A stretch of 64,000 nucleotides of DNA from Stomorhina lunata (taxonomy: Eukaryota > Arthropoda > Insecta > Diptera > Rhiniidae), in assembly GCA_933228675.1 (NCBI GenBank), contig OW121740.1:161644806-161708805 (forward strand), written 5' to 3'. The translations under genes were made by a program, and so were the position numbers. How positions within the stretch are numbered: position 1 is the stretch's first letter; every line of letters begins with the position of its first letter. The notes beneath the pieces were generated by a model. The model worked only from the letters and a program-made list of their open reading frames with translations, ran no database searches and was not told where the DNA came from. Positions 23,123 through 34,539 of this stretch are shown piece by piece.

Positions 23123-23531
23123 GTAAGTTTTAAATTTATATACAAAATCGTTTATAGTTCTTTTTAAAATATTATATATGGCTTAATATTAAAATAGAAA
23201 TACAACAAATATTTAACAATTATGGAAGAGTATGATTATGATAAAAAAAATTATATATATACATATATAAAATACAAATAAATAATAAATGTGTAGGTAT
23301 AGACATGGAACTAATTATTGGTTTCCTTTGATGTCCTTTGACATCAAAGAAAAATGTAAACACTTTTAAATAAATTGTGGTGAAATGAGACTAAACGAAT
23401 TCATTGTTAACAGAGCAGAAACGAGGAAATTATTTAATAATGTAATGGATTTATAAATCTTTAGAGAATCATTTAATTTAATTAGTTTTTTTTTTATTTA
23501 GAATTGAGTTCAATTTCAAAATTAAGAAAAT
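23123..23531 (+). other. slo intron, unique part
   Basis: A+T-rich intron start with gtaagt donor and a short (ta)n patch near 23255. No other feature. Confidence 0.6.
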
Positions 23532-26294
23532 TAGCTACTAGAAAGGAGCTACTAGAACAGAATTACTAGAGAAGAGCCACTAGCGCAGAGGTACTAGAAT
23601 AGAGCTACTATAACAGACCTACTAGAATAGGTTAATTTTAACAGAGCTACTAGAAAAGAGCTACTAGAGCAGAGCTACTAGAACAGAGCTTCTATAACAG
23701 AGCTGCTATAACAAAACTACTTTAATAGAGCGACTAGAACCTAACTACTATAACAGAGCTACTACAACAGAGATACTATAACAGAGCTACTAGAACAGAG
23801 CTACTAGAACAGAGCTACTATAATAGAGTAACTAGAACAGGGCTACTATAACAGATATACTAGAAAAGAGCTAATAAAACAGAGCTACTAGATCAAAGCT
23901 GCTATAACAGAGCTACTAAAACAGAGTTACTAGAAAAAAGCTACTATAACAGATCTACAAGAGCAGAGCTACTAGAACAGAGCTACTATAATAGAGCTAC
24001 TATAAAAGAGCTTCTAGAACAGAGCTACTATAACAGAGCTACTATAACAGAGCTACTATAACAGAGCTACTAGAACAAAGCTACTAGAAAAGAGCTACTA
24101 TAACAGAACTACTATAACAGAGCTACTATAACAGAGCTACTATAACAGAGCTACTAGAACAAAGCTACTAGAAAAGAGCTACTATAACAGAACTACTATA
24201 ACAGAGCTGCTATAATAGAGCTACTATAACAGAGCTACTAGAATAGAGCTACTAGAACAGAGGTACTAGAACAGAGCTACTAGAACAGAGCTACTAGAAC
24301 AGAGCTACTAGAACAGAGCTTCTAGAACAGAGCTACTAGAACAGAGCTACTGTAACAGAGCTGCTATAACAGAGCTACTATAACAGAGCTACTAAAATCG
24401 AGCTATTAGAACAGAGCTACTGCAAATGAGCTATTATAACAGAGCTACTAGAGCAGAGCTACTATAACTGAGCTACTAAAACAGAGTTACTATAACAGAG
24501 CTATTAGAACAAAGATACTAGAAAAGAGCTACTATAACAGATTTACAAGAGCAGAGCTACTAGAATAGAGCTACTATAACAGAGCTAATAGAACAGAGCT
24601 ACTATAACAGAGTTACTAGAGCAGAGCTACTATAACAAAGCTACTAGAACAGAGCTACTACAACAGAGTAACTTGAACAGAGCTACTATAACAGAGCTAC
24701 TAGAGCAGAGCTACTATCACAGAGCTACTAAAACAGAGTTACTAGAACAGAGCTACTAGAACAAAACTACTAGAACAGAGCTACTAGAACAGAGCTACTA
24801 CAACAGAGTAACTAGAACAAAGCTACTAGAGCAGAGCTTCTATAACAGAGCTACTAAAACATAGTTACTAGAACAGAGCTACTAGAACAGAGCTACTAGA
24901 AAAGAGCTACTATAACAGATTTGCAAGAGCAGAGCTACTAGAACAGAGCTACTAGAATAGAGCTACTATAACATAGCTAATAGAACAGAGCTACTATAAC
25001 AGAATTACTAGAGCGGAGCTACTAGAACAAAGCTACTAGAACAGAGCTACTATAACAGAGCTACTACAACAGAGTAACTAGAACAGAGCTTCTATAACAG
25101 AGCTACTAAAACAGAGCTACTATAATAGAGCTACTGTAACAGAGTAACTAGAACAGAGCTACTAGAATAAAGCTACTAGAACAGAGCTACTACAACAGAG
25201 TAACTAGAACAGAGCTACTATAACAAAACTACTAGAGCAGAGCTACTATAACAGAGCTACTAAAACAGAGTTACTAGAACAGAGCTTCTAGAACAGAGCT
25301 ACTAGAAAAGAGCTACTATAACAGATTTACAAGAGCAGAGCTACTAGAACAGACCTACTATAACAGAGCTAATAGAACAGAGCTACTATAACAGAGCTAC
25401 TACAGCAGAGTAACTGGAAGAGAGCTTCTAGAACAGAGCTACTAGAAAAGAGCTACTATAACAGATTTACAAGAGCAGAGCTACTAGAACAGACCTACTA
25501 TAACAGAGCTAATAGAACAGAGCTACTATAACAGAGCTACTACAACAGAGTAACTAGAACAGAGCTACTATAACAGAGCTACTATAATAGAGCTACTATA
25601 ACAGAGCTACAAGAGCAGAGCTACTAGAACAGATCTACTATAACAGAGCTAATAGAACAGAACTACTATAACAGAGTTACTAGAGCAGAGCTACTAGAAC
25701 AAAGCTACTAGAACAGAGCTACTATAACAGAGCTACTACAACAGAGTAACTAGAACAGAGCTACTATAACAGAGCTACTATAACAGAGCTACAAGAGCAG
25801 AGCTACTATCACAGAGCTACTAAAACATAGTTACTAGAACAGAGCTACTAAAACAGAGCAACTAGAACAGCAGAGTAACTGGAAGAGAGCTTCTATAACA
25901 GAGCTACTAAAACAGAGCTACTATAATAGAGCTACTGTAACAGAGTAACTAGAACAGAGCTACTAGAATAAAGCTACTAGAACAGAGCTACTAGAACAGA
26001 GCTACTACAACAGAGTAACTAGAACAGAGCTACTGTAACAAAACTACTAGAGCAGAGCTACTAGAATAGAGCTACTAGAACAGAGCTTTTAGAACAGAGC
26101 TACTAGAACAGAGCTACTAGATCAGAGCTACTATAACATAACTACTAAAACAGAGCTATTAGAACAGAGTTTTTAGAACAGAGCTACTAGAAATGAGCTA
26201 CTAGAACAGAGCTTCTAAAACAGAGCTACTATTATAGAGCTACTAAAAAATAGTTACTAGAACAGATCTACTAAAGCAATGCTACTTTTACTAG
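23532..26294. repeat. 14-bp minisatellite array (~2.76 kb, ~197 units) in slo intron
   Basis: Tandem units of agagctactagaac with variants tactataac, tactaaaac, tactacaac. The period is held almost without indels; one visible slip is near 25870. A 140-bp (10-unit) higher-order repeat is visible: the segment at 25301 recurs at 25441. Composition differs from every other array in the window: it is not A/T-run based and contains AGCT in most units. It lies on the sense strand of slo between the 23012 exon and alternative exon C1. Confidence 0.95.
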
Positions 26295-26679
26295 TATGCA
26301 AAAAGTTGCATAAACGGAATGAAAAGTAATCACTCCGGGTAGAGAATATAAAAAGTAGTCGGATTATTAAGAAAATAAAATTTGGGAACTTAATTTTAAC
26401 ATTTCATACCAAAATATTCCATGTTTATACTGAAACAAATTATATAAATAAATTTGTATTATTCTATTACTTAAAATAAGCATTAAATATTACTATAATA
26501 TTACTATCATTAAAGTAGACTTTAAGTTATTAATTTAAAAATATTATATCTAAAATTATTTTAAACAATTATTTATTTTCGTGAATATATTTAACAATAT
26601 ATTATTATTAAAAATTCTTAATATAAACAAATAACAAACAAATATTGTATATATAAAACAAACAAACAAAAACCTATAG
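26295..26679 (+). other. slo intron before exon C1
   Basis: A+T-rich unique sequence ending at acceptor aacctatag (26671-26679). Confidence 0.6.
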
Positions 26680-26785
26680 CAAGGAGCCAGATCTGGAACT
26701 AGAAGGATTATTAAAACGTCATTATACAACAGTGGCGTTTTTTCAGGGAACCATGATGAACGCCGTCGATTTGGAACGAGTCAAG
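26680..26785 (+). CDS. slo: slowpoke alternative exon C1 (RCK1, Ala at the Mg2+ position)
   Basis: Alternative version of the second RCK1 segment. Acceptor tatag ends at 26679; donor gtacac starts at 26786. It is 106 nt: one base finishing the Arg codon begun in the 23012 exon, then 35 codons reading [26 protein letters not shown] and NAVDLERVK. It is colinear with the exon at 31952 and has the same phases, so it can replace it exactly. Aligned to mammalian Slo1, H394 is kept, but the residue equivalent to the Mg2+ ligand E399 is alanine (TTVAFF against TTVEFF). The two versions of this segment are known as mutually exclusive exons at the slo 'C' site in Drosophila. The labels C1 and C2 here are mine, in genomic order. 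Next intron: a CA microsatellite follows at once. Confidence 0.95.
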
Positions 26786-26800
26786 GTACACACCTTTTAA

Positions 26801-26823
26801 ACACACACACACACACACACACA
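26801..26823. repeat. (AC)n microsatellite
   Basis: About 11 perfect ac dinucleotides, 15 bp downstream of the C1 donor site. Confidence 0.95.
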
Positions 26824-28075
26824 AATACAAAACAAAAGTACATAACAAACCTAAATTTTTTAAACAATTACGAAACGAATTTGACACTTAAAAACAAAAC
26901 GTTACAAAATTCGAAATTCGGGAAATCAGAATTTAAATTTTCAATTGAACATTAATATACAAAGATTTCTTTAAATCCTCAAAAAGTTTTGTATAAAAAA
27001 AACTCATTATAAATACAACAAAAGTCCAAAGCCTGTGCAACACTAGAATTTCAAATGAATCCTCGAACATACCTCAAGATACTCTATTTTAATCGAATGT
27101 TTTCATTTATCAAATATTCCGACAATCGCCTTCAATTGTAATGAATTATCATAAACTTTTAAAAAAATTTTAAATTCTTATGTTTTGTTTGGAACAAATT
27201 GCACTTGATATCCTGATACCCTGTTGAAATTTTTATATAATATTTAAAAATCCCTATAAAAAAAATTCACTGCAACTGATAACAAATTTTCGTTTCCTTA
27301 TTCTTTTTTTGAAAGTCTTAAGATCTTGGCTTTTTTCAGCAAAATTTGCATTATGGCTCCTAAGAGCAATAGGCTTCTTTTTTAAAAGTTTTCTTTTAGT
27401 TTTTTTTTAAGAATTGAATTTTATTAAAAATATTAAATTTTTTACTTGTAAAATCCTTTTTTGATAAAGTTATTTTTTTTATCTGCAGTTTTGCTTTGAT
27501 ACCTAGAATTTTATAATTATTACCAAATATTTAAAATTAGTTAATTTTCCCCTTTTTTTATTTAGTTTTAAATTTACTTCTTTTTTTGAAAATATGTGCT
27601 TTGGAAACTTTTCAATGCTTTAATGGCATGAATTTTATTAGTGAATTAACTTGAATTTTTCAACTTTTTTCTTAGATTTTTAGATTTTTTTTATAAACAC
27701 GTATTTATTACTCTATTTGAACTTATAGGACGTTTGATCTTTGATTTTATTTGAATATTTACTTTTATTATTATCTTATTTAAGTAGAAATTGTGAACAA
27801 ATATTTATATTTTATATCTAATAACAAAAATTTAAGTATTTTCTTATATGGTTTAAGTTTATATTTATGTAGCAAATAATTACTTAAAAATCTTGTGGTT
27901 TAACTAAAACTATTTATTATGTATTTTGAAGATTTTTTAGAGATTATGTCAATTTTAATTACGAAGGCAGGACAATAAGTTCGTATCTTTTTAAATTTCC
28001 CACCGTCATCTTGAAATGGCAACACTGTCGCTGTCAATAAGCATTTAGTTTTTATAGCCGTCTTGGAATTTCTAT
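26824..28075 (+). other. slo intron between C1 and C2, unique part
   Basis: A+T-rich with scattered poly(T). A 68-codon minus-strand frame at 28106-27900 is not supported as a gene. Nothing else recognised. Confidence 0.5.
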
Positions 28076-28250
28076 TAAAAATACAAATTACAACAGCATC
28101 CTCCAATGTCGGCGAGTTCTACAGCATTAACATGCCGTCGATGTAAAATAAATAAAATTGGCTGTAAAACAAAAAGCTTCAATAATGTGTCAAGCTAACA
28201 ACAGATGTGCCGTTCTAAAGTTAGACATATACAATTGTATAGGTAGTATT
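28076..28250 (+). mobile_element. tRNA-derived SINE, body fragment
   Basis: Matches the SINE body: caacagcatcctcc, aacatgccgtcgatgtaaaa, ggctgtaaaacaaaaagctt, taacaacagatg, agttagacat. No tRNA head precedes it. Confidence 0.75.
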
Positions 28251-28261
28251 TGCCTGATTCG

Positions 28262-28385
28262 AACGAAACGTGAATCCACTGGAATGCACTGGTAAACGGT
28301 GAGTGTGTTGGGTCGACTCGGCGGCAAAGAAGGCGGCTGTGGGTTTTTAACTACCGTTTTTCGGGACGCACAGGTACAAATTATA
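28262..28385. repeat. Flanking repeat X, left copy
   Basis: Landmarks cgtgaatccactgg, gtaaacggtga, cggcaaagaagg, accgtttttcgggacgcaca. Related, rearranged sequence stands at 31113-31235 on the other side of the tandem array, and a shorter piece at 40288-40390. Confidence 0.55.
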
Positions 28386-28465
28386 TTTTTCGGAAGGGAT
28401 AAAAATATGGAGAATCGTTTAAATTATCAAAGTATTACAAACCAGCGTTTTTCATAAAATATCAT

Positions 28466-28500
28466 ATTCTGCCTGGGTTCGAGCCACGGCAACATGTAAA
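28466..28500 (+). mobile_element. SINE head fragment (B-box) at the array edge
   Basis: tgcctgggttcgagccacgg (28469) resembles the B-box region of the SINE heads at 11188 and 17669. The following gcaacatgtaaaat runs straight into 29-bp-array sequence. Confidence 0.5.
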
Positions 28501-28533
28501 ATCTTTTTATAGAAAATTTTTGATGTAAAACTT

Positions 28534-29004
28534 TTCAAAAAGAAGAGTATTTGCATTTGATCCCAAACCTGTTACATTTATTTATTAATGTAACAGATCA
28601 ATTTATTGGTAAAAAGCCAAAAAATGTTTGCGGAGAAACCAAATTCCTCGACGCGTTTCGATGGTTGGTTAAGCCATCTCTTCAGGAGGATTATCCCCAA
28701 TTTAGACAGATCGAAAACCTCGCATTATTACTAAATTTACAAACATAACTATTAAGAATTATGCTCATAAACAAAATGTAAAAGCGTAGATTATCGACTG
28801 AACAAAAACAAACATTTTTCAGTTTTCATCTACCTTCACTTCCCATTTTCTCCTGAAGAGATGGCTTAACCAACCATCGAAACGCGTCGAGGAATTTGGT
28901 TTCTCAGCAAACATTTTTTGGCTTTTTATCAATAAATTGATCTGTTACATTAATAAATAAATGTAACAGGTTTGGGATCAAATGCAAATACTCTTCTTTT
29001 TGAA
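28534..29004. mobile_element. Foldback element/MITE with 155-bp nearly perfect inverted arms
   Basis: Arms 28534-28688 and 28850-29004 are reverse complements with two visible mismatches; the spacer is about 160 bp. Landmarks in both arms are gaagagtatttgcatttgat, cctcgacgcgtttcgatgg and ggttaagccatctcttcagg. It is inserted in the left margin of the 29-bp array: array units are seen on both sides. It encodes nothing. As part of the slo intron transcript it would form a long hairpin. Confidence 0.88.
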
Positions 29005-29029
29005 TAATATTTACATCCCGACTATTTTG

Positions 29030-31108
29030 TTATTTTTTGGTAAAATTTTTCTATAGAAAATTTTTGATGTAAAATTTTTCTATTGAAAATTTTTGATGTA
29101 AAATTTTTCTATAGAAAATTTGTGATACAAAATTTATCTATAGAAAACTATCGATGTAAAATTATTCTATAAAAAATTTTCGATGTAAAATTTTTCTATA
29201 GAAAATTTTGAATGTAATACTTTTCTATAGAAAATTTTCGATGTAAAATTTTTCTATAGAAAATTTTCGATGTAAAAGTTTTCTATGGAAAATTTTCGAT
29301 GTAAAATTTTTCTATAGAAAATATTCGATGTAAAATATTTCTATAGAAAATTTTCGAAATAAAATTTTTCTATAGAAAATTTTCGAAATAAAATTTTTCT
29401 ATAGAAAATTTTCGAAATAAAATTTTTCTATAGAAAATTTTCGATGTAAAATTTCTCTATAGAAAATTCTTCTGTAAAAAATTTTTCTACAGAAAATTTT
29501 TCTACAAAAAATTTTCGATGTAAAACAATTTTATTTAAAATTTTCCTATAGAAAATTTTCGAAATAAAATTTTTCTATAGAAAATTTTCGATGTAAAATT
29601 TTTCTATAGAAAATTTTCGATGTAAAATTTTTCTATAGAAAATTTTCGATGTAAAATTTTTCTATAGAAAATTTTGCAATAAAATTCTTTTATCGAAAAT
29701 TTTTAATATAAAATTTTTCTATAGAAAATTTTTAATATAAAATTTTTCTATAAAAGATTTTAGTAAACATTTTTCTATAGAAAGTTTTCAATATAAAATT
29801 TTTCTATAGCAAATTTTTTATATAAAATTTTTCTATAGAAAATCTTCAATATAATATTTTTCTATAGGAAATTTTTTATATAAAATTTTTCTATAGAAGA
29901 TTTTAATATAAATTTTTTAATCTAAATTTTTCTATAGAAATATAAAATTTTTCTATGGAAAATTTCCAATATAAAATTTTGCTATAGAAAATATTTTATA
30001 TAAAATTTTTTTATAGAAAATTTTCAATATAAAATTTTTCCATAGAAAATTTTTTATATAAAATTTTTCTATAGAAAATTTTTTATATAAAATTTTTCTA
30101 TAGAAAATTTTTTATATAAAATTTTTCTATCGAAAATTTTCATACAAAATTTTTCCATAGACATTTTTTTATATAAAATTTTTTTATAGAAAATTTTCAA
30201 TATAAAATTTTTCTATAGAAAATTTTCAATATAAAATTTTTCTTTATAAAATTTTCAACATAAAATTTTTCTATAGAAAATCTTTAATATAAAATTTTTC
30301 AATATAATATTTTTTCCATAGAAAATTTTTAATATAAAATTTTTATTGTAAAATTTTTATTGTAAATTTTTTCTATAGAGAATTTTCGATGAAAAACTTT
30401 TCTATAGAAAATTTTCAATATAAAATTTTTATGTAGAAAATTTTCAATACAAAATTTTTCTATAGAAAATTTCTAATATGTTTTTATACATGTTTCTATA
30501 AAAATTTTTCAATATAAAATTTTTCTATAGAAAATTTTTATTATAAAATTTTTCCTTAGAAAATTTTCAATATAAATTTTTTCTGTAAAAAATTATCGAT
30601 GCATAATTTTTTTAATAGAAAACTTTTGATGTAAAACTTTTTCAATACAAAATTTTAATATAAAATTTTTATATAGAAAATTTTCAATATAAAATTTTTC
30701 TATAGAAAATTTCCAATATAAAATGTTTCTATAAAAAATTTTCAATATAAAATTTTTCTATAGAAAATTTTTATTAAAAAATTTTTCCTTAGAAAATTTT
30801 CAATATAAATTTTTTCTGTAAAAAATTATCGATGCATAATTTTTTTAATAGAAAACTTTTGATGTAAAAATTTTTAATACAAAATTTTAATATAAAATAT
30901 TTCTATAGAAAATTTTCGATATAAAATATTTCTACAGAAAATTTTCGATGCAAAATTTATTTATAGAAAATTTTCAATATAAATTTTTTTTATTAGAAAA
31001 TTTTCAACATAAAATTTTTCTATAGAAAATATTTAATAGAAAATTTTTGTATAGAAAATTTTTAATATAAAATTTTTGCATAGAAAATTTTTAATATAAA
31101 TTTGTTTT
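29030..31108. repeat. A+T tandem array 3 (29-bp unit, ~2.1 kb) between exons C1 and C2
   Basis: About 70 units built on tctatagaaaatttt plus a variable segment (cgatgtaaaatttt, caatataaaatttt, ttatataaaatttt), regular to about 29460 and more variable later. The core aaaattttctatag / ctatagaaaatttt is self-complementary. A short internal duplication is seen near 30590 and 30830 (attatcgatgcataattt). The same unit forms the array at 34540. Confidence 0.93.
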
Positions 31109-31112
31109 TGTA

Positions 31113-31235
31113 AAGCAGTTTCGTTACCGTTTACCTGGATCAACCGCAATCCACCGGAAAATAGGCGCCAAAGAACGTTTTGTTAGCCTATAGTCATGGC
31201 GACCATTTTTCGGGATTCACGGGGTATAATCCACA
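31113..31235. repeat. Flanking repeat X, right copy
   Basis: gttaccgtttacctgg, caatccaccggaa, ggcgccaaagaacg, gcgaccatttttcggga. Related to 28262-28385, so the array at 29030 is bracketed by the same unusual, less A+T-rich sequence. Confidence 0.55.
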
Positions 31236-31951
31236 TTGACTACCATTAAAAAAACATTAAATGAGAGACAATCCCTTTAATGAGGGACAACTGCATTGGA
31301 CCAAGAATAAATTTATTATTTTTATAAAAACCAGGGTTTTATTCTAATAGAGTTGGACTTATTAACCTGCCCTCGTATATTAAAATCAACAGCAAACAAT
31401 TTTGAAATTGATTTAAATTTAAAATTATAACAAATTTTAAATCAATTTTAAAATTTAATTTCCTTTTTGTAAGAAATTAAGAAACAAAATTACTTATGTA
31501 TAAAATAATTTAAAATAAAATTATTAAACACAGACAAGTCTCGTAGGCCTCAAATTGTAAATACAATAAAATTAAGGTAAATTTATTTTGCATTAATTTT
31601 AAGCAAAGATTTTCTTTAAAAATTGCATTGAATCAATATTTATTTTGTAAATTTTTTTGTTTTAAAACCAAAACCTACTTTTCAAAACTTCAAAATTCTT
31701 GCGCCATCCACAACCTGATTTTGTAAAAATAACCAAAAAATAATATAATTCAAACCAAACTATCAATCAATCAACTCCCACTCAATATGGATTAAAAAAA
31801 ATATAAATCATTCAAATTTCACCACAAAAATCAAACCAAAATTGCAATTGTATACTCGTACTCAATTGATTTTGATATTTTGATGAACAAAAAAATACCA
31901 AAAAAAAAAAAACAAATTTAAAATAAAAATTCACACTTAAAATCCAAAAAG
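31236..31951 (+). other. slo intron before exon C2
   Basis: A+T-rich unique sequence. The acceptor at 31950-31951 follows an A-rich, pyrimidine-poor stretch (aaatccaaaaag), so the 3' splice site of C2 looks weak by composition. Confidence 0.55.
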
Positions 31952-32057
31952 AAAACCACCCGATTTGGAACTAGAAGGTTTATTTAAACGACATTTTACA
32001 ACAGTGGAATTTTTCCAAGGCACTATTATGAATCCCATCGATCTGCAAAGGGTTAAG
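31952..32057 (+). CDS. slo: slowpoke alternative exon C2 (RCK1, Glu at the Mg2+ position)
   Basis: The second version of the segment encoded at 26680. It is 106 nt: one base completing Arg, then 35 codons reading [26 protein letters not shown] and NPIDLQRVK. The donor is gtaata at 32058. It keeps both H394 and E399 of mammalian Slo1, so it retains the Mg2+ ligand that C1 lacks. The frame is open past the donor to 32186, but that extension is intron. Its product joins directly to VHEADACL of the 51222 exon, leaving a 19-kb intron. The acceptor is pyrimidine-poor. The call rests on exact phase and near-identity to known fly slo sequence. Confidence 0.96.
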
Positions 32058-32917
32058 GTAATAGTCATTATTTATGTTGTTCTCACTTTCTCTTACTATA
32101 CTTCTTCCTATCTATTCTACAACTTAATACATTTAACTATCAAACGAACTATTATTATTCTTTTGTGTTTTGTTATTGAACATTAATTTGTACTACCTCT
32201 TTTTTTTTGTCTATAATTAAACATGTGTAATTCTAACTCATTTAAACAAAGAAATGTTATATATTTAATTGTTTTCACCAATCAAAAAAAAAAAAAAAAT
32301 TAAAAAATTAAAAAATTATAAGAATTAAAAATTGTTAATTGTATCTAAATATGAAAAGGCTCAAAATTTGTTCTAATTTGTGTTGTCTAAATGTTTCAAA
32401 TCTAAATAATTTATACGTATTTAAGTTATCTAAACACTACCATTTACTACTATTTTATGTACAAGCCAACACACACTCATTTTAACATTAGACACTTAAC
32501 ATTAATGCTATATATTTAACTCATATTTATTACATAGCTAATAACTGCTACTACTACTATTATTTTATAAACAACTACTACCCTTACTATAAAACTTATT
32601 TAATAATACTATTTACTATTATTATATTTAACTATGTTTATTTATCTGTTGTACTATATATAAATATATAGATTGTTTTTTTTTTGGAAAACTATTTTGT
32701 CGATTGCAGTCAATAGAAAAGTTCTTACAATTTTCTAAGTTTTCTTTTATATGCTATTATTAAGTATTACTACAATTCTCTGGAGAACTTTTAAAAATGT
32801 TTCCTTATTATTGATTTCTTTAACAACTATCAACTATTTATTACTACATACAATGCATACGATATATGTACTAGAGGTCTGCATCAAGTGATTCCAATTC
32901 ACAGTATAGCATACAAA
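32058..32917 (+). other. slo intron, unique A+T-rich part
   Basis: No repeat element recognised. It ends where a dispersed repeat begins (acaagtaagagtgctatatt). Confidence 0.5.
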
Positions 32918-33043
32918 ACAAGTAAGAGTGCTATATTCGGCTTTGCCGAATCTTGGATACCCTTTACCAATGGTGTTCCAAAAGTAAAGTACAAAATCGT
33001 AAGAATATATTGATAATTATATAGTTTCTGATTACTGACTTAG

Positions 33044-33799
33044 CCCAGTAAGAAAAAAGGTTTATTCTCAAATTGAGGATGATTTGAAAATAAATCTTTT
33101 TCAAAGTTCAAACGTTTAATACTGATTTGAGAATAATAGCGTTCTCAACAAAAAGGGGACTTTATTTTCAATTGATGCCTTAATTCTCAAATTATTATCA
33201 AACCTCATTCTCAAAGGTTTTTCAAATGTGGATATCATCTACATGTGGAACATAAATAAAATGGCGTGCATTTTTGAGTTTGTTTATTTTGTTTTTGAAA
33301 ACGGTGAATCATATTTGAATTCTTTTGCTTAAAATATAATTTTTTATTGTTATTATGAATATTATTGAATTTTTAATCTTGACATTTTTTAAGCAAGGTT
33401 TTATGGTCAAATATGGATCAATTTTAAAAAATCCAAAAGAAATAACGAATTTCTTTGAAATGCAATGACATTCCATTAAAATATCTTAAAAATTAATTTT
33501 ATTTAACATTTATAACAATTATTTTTTTTAATGTTTGAAAAAAAATTATAATAAGGTTTGATATCAAATTTATATAACACCATTTTTCAAATTATTCTCA
33601 AATCGTCTTAGGGTTTGATAATGATTTGAGAATAACATTTATTCTCAATTTGAAAAACGTTTATTCTCAAATGAACCCTCATTTGAAAATGAATGTGAAT
33701 CTCAAACATCTGTTCAGGTTTGAAAAAAATTTAAAAAAACGTTTGATATCAAATGTAAAAGTCATCATATTTCAAACGTTTGACACTGTTCTTACTGGG
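33044..33799 (+). mobile_element. MITE with CCCAGTAAGAA termini, copy 1 (756 bp)
   Basis: Begins cccagtaagaa and ends ttcttactggg. The 4-bp flank ttag is present on both sides (33040-33043 and 33800-33803), a perfect target duplication. The interior is made of 'tttgagaataa' and 'tcaaacgttt' motifs. A CCC terminus with a TTAG/TTAA-like target suggests a piggyBac relationship, but that is inference. No transposase. An inverted copy lies at 39415. Confidence 0.8.
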
Positions 33800-34406
33800 T
33801 TAGTTGAGCTCCACACAAAAGCTTGATATCTATAATAATTTTCTTTTGTTCATACTCAATGTAATTCCTAGCAATACTTGGTTATACTAGTACTATATGC
33901 AAAGAGTCTTTAAAATTAAGAGTCGGAAAACGAAAAGCATTTCGGTGGCGTCATCATCTAGAATAGTTATGGACCCAAAGGTTCATCAATAATATTTGGG
34001 ATGTGTTGTTCTTTCGATCTATCCGATGGATGTGTGGAAAGTTGTGCTCTAGTTCTTTGTGCAACTATAATGTGATTTAATTTATCAGCATTAAAGTAAT
34101 TCCCGGTCGGGGTTATATGGGAGATTCCAATAAATGTGAACCTCGCCCATTTTTAATACAGAACTTTTCAAGAGATCTGAAATACTTTTGTGAAATGTTG
34201 TTCCTCTAGAAAGTTTATTTTAGGCGCTATCGCCCTAAATAACGATATTGTACAACGTCTTTATACTAAATGTCATCATTGTATCCATTATAATTTGTCA
34301 TTTATTAGCTACTAAGAGATGGCCTTAGGCGAAGTTATACGGGAGCAATTGTCAAACGTGAGCGGATTTCTCCCAATTGCAATTAAAAAACTTACATTTT
34401 CGTTGA

Positions 34407-34477
34407 TATGTGAGATACATACATACATATGTAGGTTTTGAACGGATATCCTGTACTTAGCTGCATTTTTGTACTTC
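34407..34477. repeat. Direct repeat flanking array 4, left copy
   Basis: tatgtgagatacatacatac ... gtacttc. Nearly identical to 36099-36173; the only visible difference is one extra tetranucleotide (atac) there. Confidence 0.92.
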
Positions 34478-34539
34478 TTAGGAAGATTACCTATAATTGG
34501 ATATATAATACATTCTCAAATGTTATCATAATATTCAAA

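Noticed and set aside
23532..26294. Coding repeat protein from the 14-bp array
   Set aside because: 14 bp is not a multiple of 3 and units contain TAG, so stops occur in every frame within three units.
26823..31950. A third version of the C exon
   Set aside because: No further copy of the DLELEG / KRH / FFQGT pattern with splice sites was seen between or beyond the two called exons.
33626..33826. 66-codon ORF also present in similar form at 39411-39608
   Set aside because: Both lie at the ends of the two CCCAGTAAGAA MITE copies; the shared translation reflects the shared element, not a gene.
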